Below are positions 62,437-64,000 of a stretch of 64,000 bases of DNA, one piece after another. The notes beneath the pieces were generated by a model that saw nothing but the letters and a program-made list of their open reading frames with translations, did no database searches and was not told the origin of the DNA. Origin of the DNA: G963676095 sp963676095 (GTDB lineage Bacteria; Bacteroidota; Bacteroidia; Bacteroidales; Prolixibacteraceae); NCBI GenBank assembly GCA_963676095.1, contig OY781040.1, positions 4,216,001 through 4,280,000 of the forward strand. Reading direction: 5' to 3'. The translations under genes and the position numbers were made by a program. Position 1 is the stretch's first letter. Every line of letters starts with the position of its first letter.

Positions 62437-63083
62437 TCTAACAACCCATCAATTATAGTGATCCACTTATTTTTAATCAATTCTGCTTTTGCACTATCAC
62501 TTGCGAAACCTTCAGAGATATACCTAACTACTCTATCTCTGCCAATAATAACAGTTAGTGGATATCCTTGAACACCATAATATCTTGAAATACGATTACA
62601 TTGTGGTCTGGCACCATTTCTATAATCTTCTTTTTCTCCAAGGCATTCAGGCATTAATGTATAGTTAATTGTATCAAAAAGTACATGTTGGCGAAGAGTC
62701 TTATAAATACCTTCTTTCGCATTAATAAAATCTAACAATCCTTGTTTATTAATTGAAAAAACACTTAATACATTAACATCTTGATTTTTATACTTCTCAT
62801 TTATTTGGTTTAAATATTTCACCTCTTGCATGCATGGTGCACAGCCGGCATAGGAGAAATTTAAAACTGTAATTTTATTTTTAAAGAACAAACTATCAAT
62901 CTTTATGTCATTTAAGGCTATTCCATCTATCGCTGGCATTATTTTATTTATCCCAAGCATATTGAAAGCAATATAATCAGGCGGTATCTCCAAATTACTA
63001 ACTGGTTTAAGAGGTTTCATTTCTTGACTAAATAATGTAGTCGAAATTGAGAACAATATCATAAGACAGATTATTTTTTTCAT
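62430..63083 (-). CDS. TlpA-like periplasmic thioredoxin-family protein
   Basis: This 217-residue protein has a signal peptide (MKKIICLMILFSISTTLFSQ) and a thioredoxin-like domain with the redox motif CAPC in VLNFSYAGCAPCMQEVKYLN. Its cis-Pro loop is GYPLTVIIGRDRVVRYISEG. It has extra segments compared with a minimal TlpA, including two further Cys (PECLGEK, RPQCNRI). It is flanked by pseudogenes and repeats and may be accessory. Its very low GC content also differs from the core genes. Confidence 0.8.
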   Translation of the reverse strand: MKKIICLMILFSISTTLFSQEMKPLKPVSNLEIPPDYIAFNMLGINKIMPAIDGIALNDIKIDSLFFKNKITVLNFSYAGCAPCMQEVKYLNQINEKYKNQDVNVLSVFSINKQGLLDFINAKEGIYKTLRQHVLFDTINYTLMPECLGEKEDYRNGARPQCNRISRYYGVQGYPLTVIIGRDRVVRYISEGFASDSAKAELIKNKWITIIDGLLEQ

Positions 63084-63197
63084 GAAGTAAATTCTATGTT
63101 TTTTTGCAAAGTGGCAGTAACAACGTTCTTGTATTTTATTCTTCGTTCGGCCAAATTATTGTTAAAGATAAAAATAATAGTGATAGTAATGTTGAGT

Positions 63198-63598
63198 TTA
63201 TGAGCGGTTTATCATGATGGATAAAATATCGTTGGACAATTCCCCGTCGACGCTGTGGGCCTGGCTGGTTGCCCAGATACGAACCCTTGTGGCCACATGG
63301 CTTTTTACCGGTACCCAACCGAGATAATGGCATCGAGGTTATAATATTTTTGTGTCCGTTTGACTTCGCGATTACCTTCGGTACGAACTTGTAAGAAATC
63401 CTTACAAGTTGCATCTTCCTGAAGTTCACCTTCGTCGAAGATGTTTTTCAGGTGTATGGTAATATTTTGAGGTGTTGTTTGGAATAACTCAGCCATTAAT
63501 TTTTGAGTTAGCCAAACGGTTTCATTTTCAAGACGTACTTCTAGCCTTGTTTGTCCATCTTCTGTTTGATATATAATTATTTGTGAGTTATTTTCCAT
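63198..63598 (-). pseudogene. RhuM-family protein, broken gene 2
   Basis: The N-terminal 97 codons (MENNSQIIIYQTEDGQTRLE, ENETVWLTQKLMAELFQTTP, NLDAIISVGYR) are intact RhuM. A one-base loss after GTACCG shifts the frame: the continuation VKSHVATRVRIWATSQAHS is found in the next frame and soon ends in an unrelated stretch. The C-terminal ~200 residues are missing. RhuM was named from a Salmonella pathogenicity island; family members are probably DNA-binding and often sit on mobile islands. Confidence 0.8.
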
Positions 63599-63930
63599 TA
63601 TGTTCCTGATTTATATAACTCTTTTTATAATTCGCTAATTGCCTTTAAATAGTCCGATTTACTGCCATTTGTCCTTCTTTAGCTCAGTTTTTTTTGCAAA
63701 TACATTTTTTGATTTCTTTCCTCGATATTTGTATTCCTTAAAAAATTATTCTGCCTATGACCTGAAAGTTAACCTATAAGTCAAAGATTGCCGGATTCTT
63801 TAGCTGCCTTTTCCGGTGTGAATTTCCCTGCGGTTCCAAAAAATAAGTATTGGCGTACAGTTAGGAACCGCAGGATTAATATTTTACTAAAATTTTAAAC
63901 TCTGAACTTTAAATTTATGAAAAACGCGGA
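63599..63930. other. Intergenic region at the right edge
   Basis: AT-rich, without a supported gene. A CTGCGGTTCC ... GGAACCGCAG inverted repeat (about 63830-63873) can form a hairpin with 10-bp arms. Nothing else was recognised. Confidence 0.5.
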
Positions 63931-64000
63931 AAAAAAGTTCAGTATCTTTTCCGGAAATCTTAGGTATCTTTTTACTAAAAGTCGGGCAGCTTTTGAGGAA
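63931..64000. repeat. 22/44-bp minisatellite, second locus (runs off the right edge)
   Basis: The last 70 bases contain AAAAGTTCAGTATCTTTTCC, GGAAATCTTAGGTATCTTTT and AAAAGTCGGGCAGCTTTTGA, the same units in the same order and orientation as the start of the array at 3443. The array continues beyond the window. Confidence 0.88.

Overview
The window is a chromosomal segment of a Bacteroidota bacterium, probably Bacteroidales/Marinilabiliales-like (lineage is inference). The evidence is two SusC/SusD pairs with ECF sigma/FecR regulators, promoters of the TTG-N19/20-TAnnTTTG type, a ribosomal protein S16 with a long C-terminal tail, and DUF4876/DUF6850/DUF4857 proteins typical of this phylum.

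Layout. (1) 1-12,200 is an accessory region. It holds the 5' part of an RHS-type gene running off the left edge, an orphan CRISPR array with no cas genes, a 22/44-bp minisatellite, a RhuM pseudogene, an intact IS982-type insertion sequence, an acyltransferase/DUF6320 pair, an orphan RelA/SpoT-domain protein and a decayed integrase. Two ~400-bp direct repeats carrying the end of an ISL3-type transposase bracket most of it, and it stops at a tRNA-Ala. (2) 12,250-24,300 is housekeeping: tonB, hflX, rpsP, two tandem lipoproteins, prfB with its programmed frameshift, a ppk1-arsC fusion, a lipoprotein, a SpoU methyltransferase, oxyR, tRNA-Glu and rpsT. (3) 24,300-34,900 is a SusC/SusD locus whose enzymes are a gamma-glutamyltransferase and an Ntn-type amidohydrolase instead of glycosidases, with its own sigma factor and FecR. 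(4) 34,960-39,700 holds tRNA-Cys, folB, a ferredoxin reductase, two methylthiotransferases (MiaB-like and MtaB) and an SRPBCC protein. (5) 40,450-53,750 is a co-directional cluster: a TonB receptor (broken by one frameshift), DUF4876 lipoprotein, DUF6850 barrel, lipoprotein, ECF sigma factor, Spy/CnrX-like sensor, zinc-type anti-sigma, polyferredoxin with an HMA-like domain, and an ABC exporter with DUF4857. I read it as a metal or redox-cofactor acquisition system and know of no characterised equivalent. (6) 54,150-61,030 is a second sigma/FecR/SusC/SusD unit without enzymes. (7) 61,200-64,000 is decayed accessory DNA: a RecG-like fragment, a RAYT transposase pseudogene with a perfect 36-bp palindrome, a TlpA-like protein, a second RhuM pseudogene, and the same 22-bp repeat and ~190-bp repeat seen near the left end.

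The outer-membrane receptors would all depend on TonB energy, for which the tonB gene at 12.8 kb is one candidate. Both SusC proteins carry an STN domain that can signal through the FecR next to them, so each locus probably senses its own substrate. The metal-type cluster instead has a sigma/sensor/anti-sigma triad laid out like CnrYXH.
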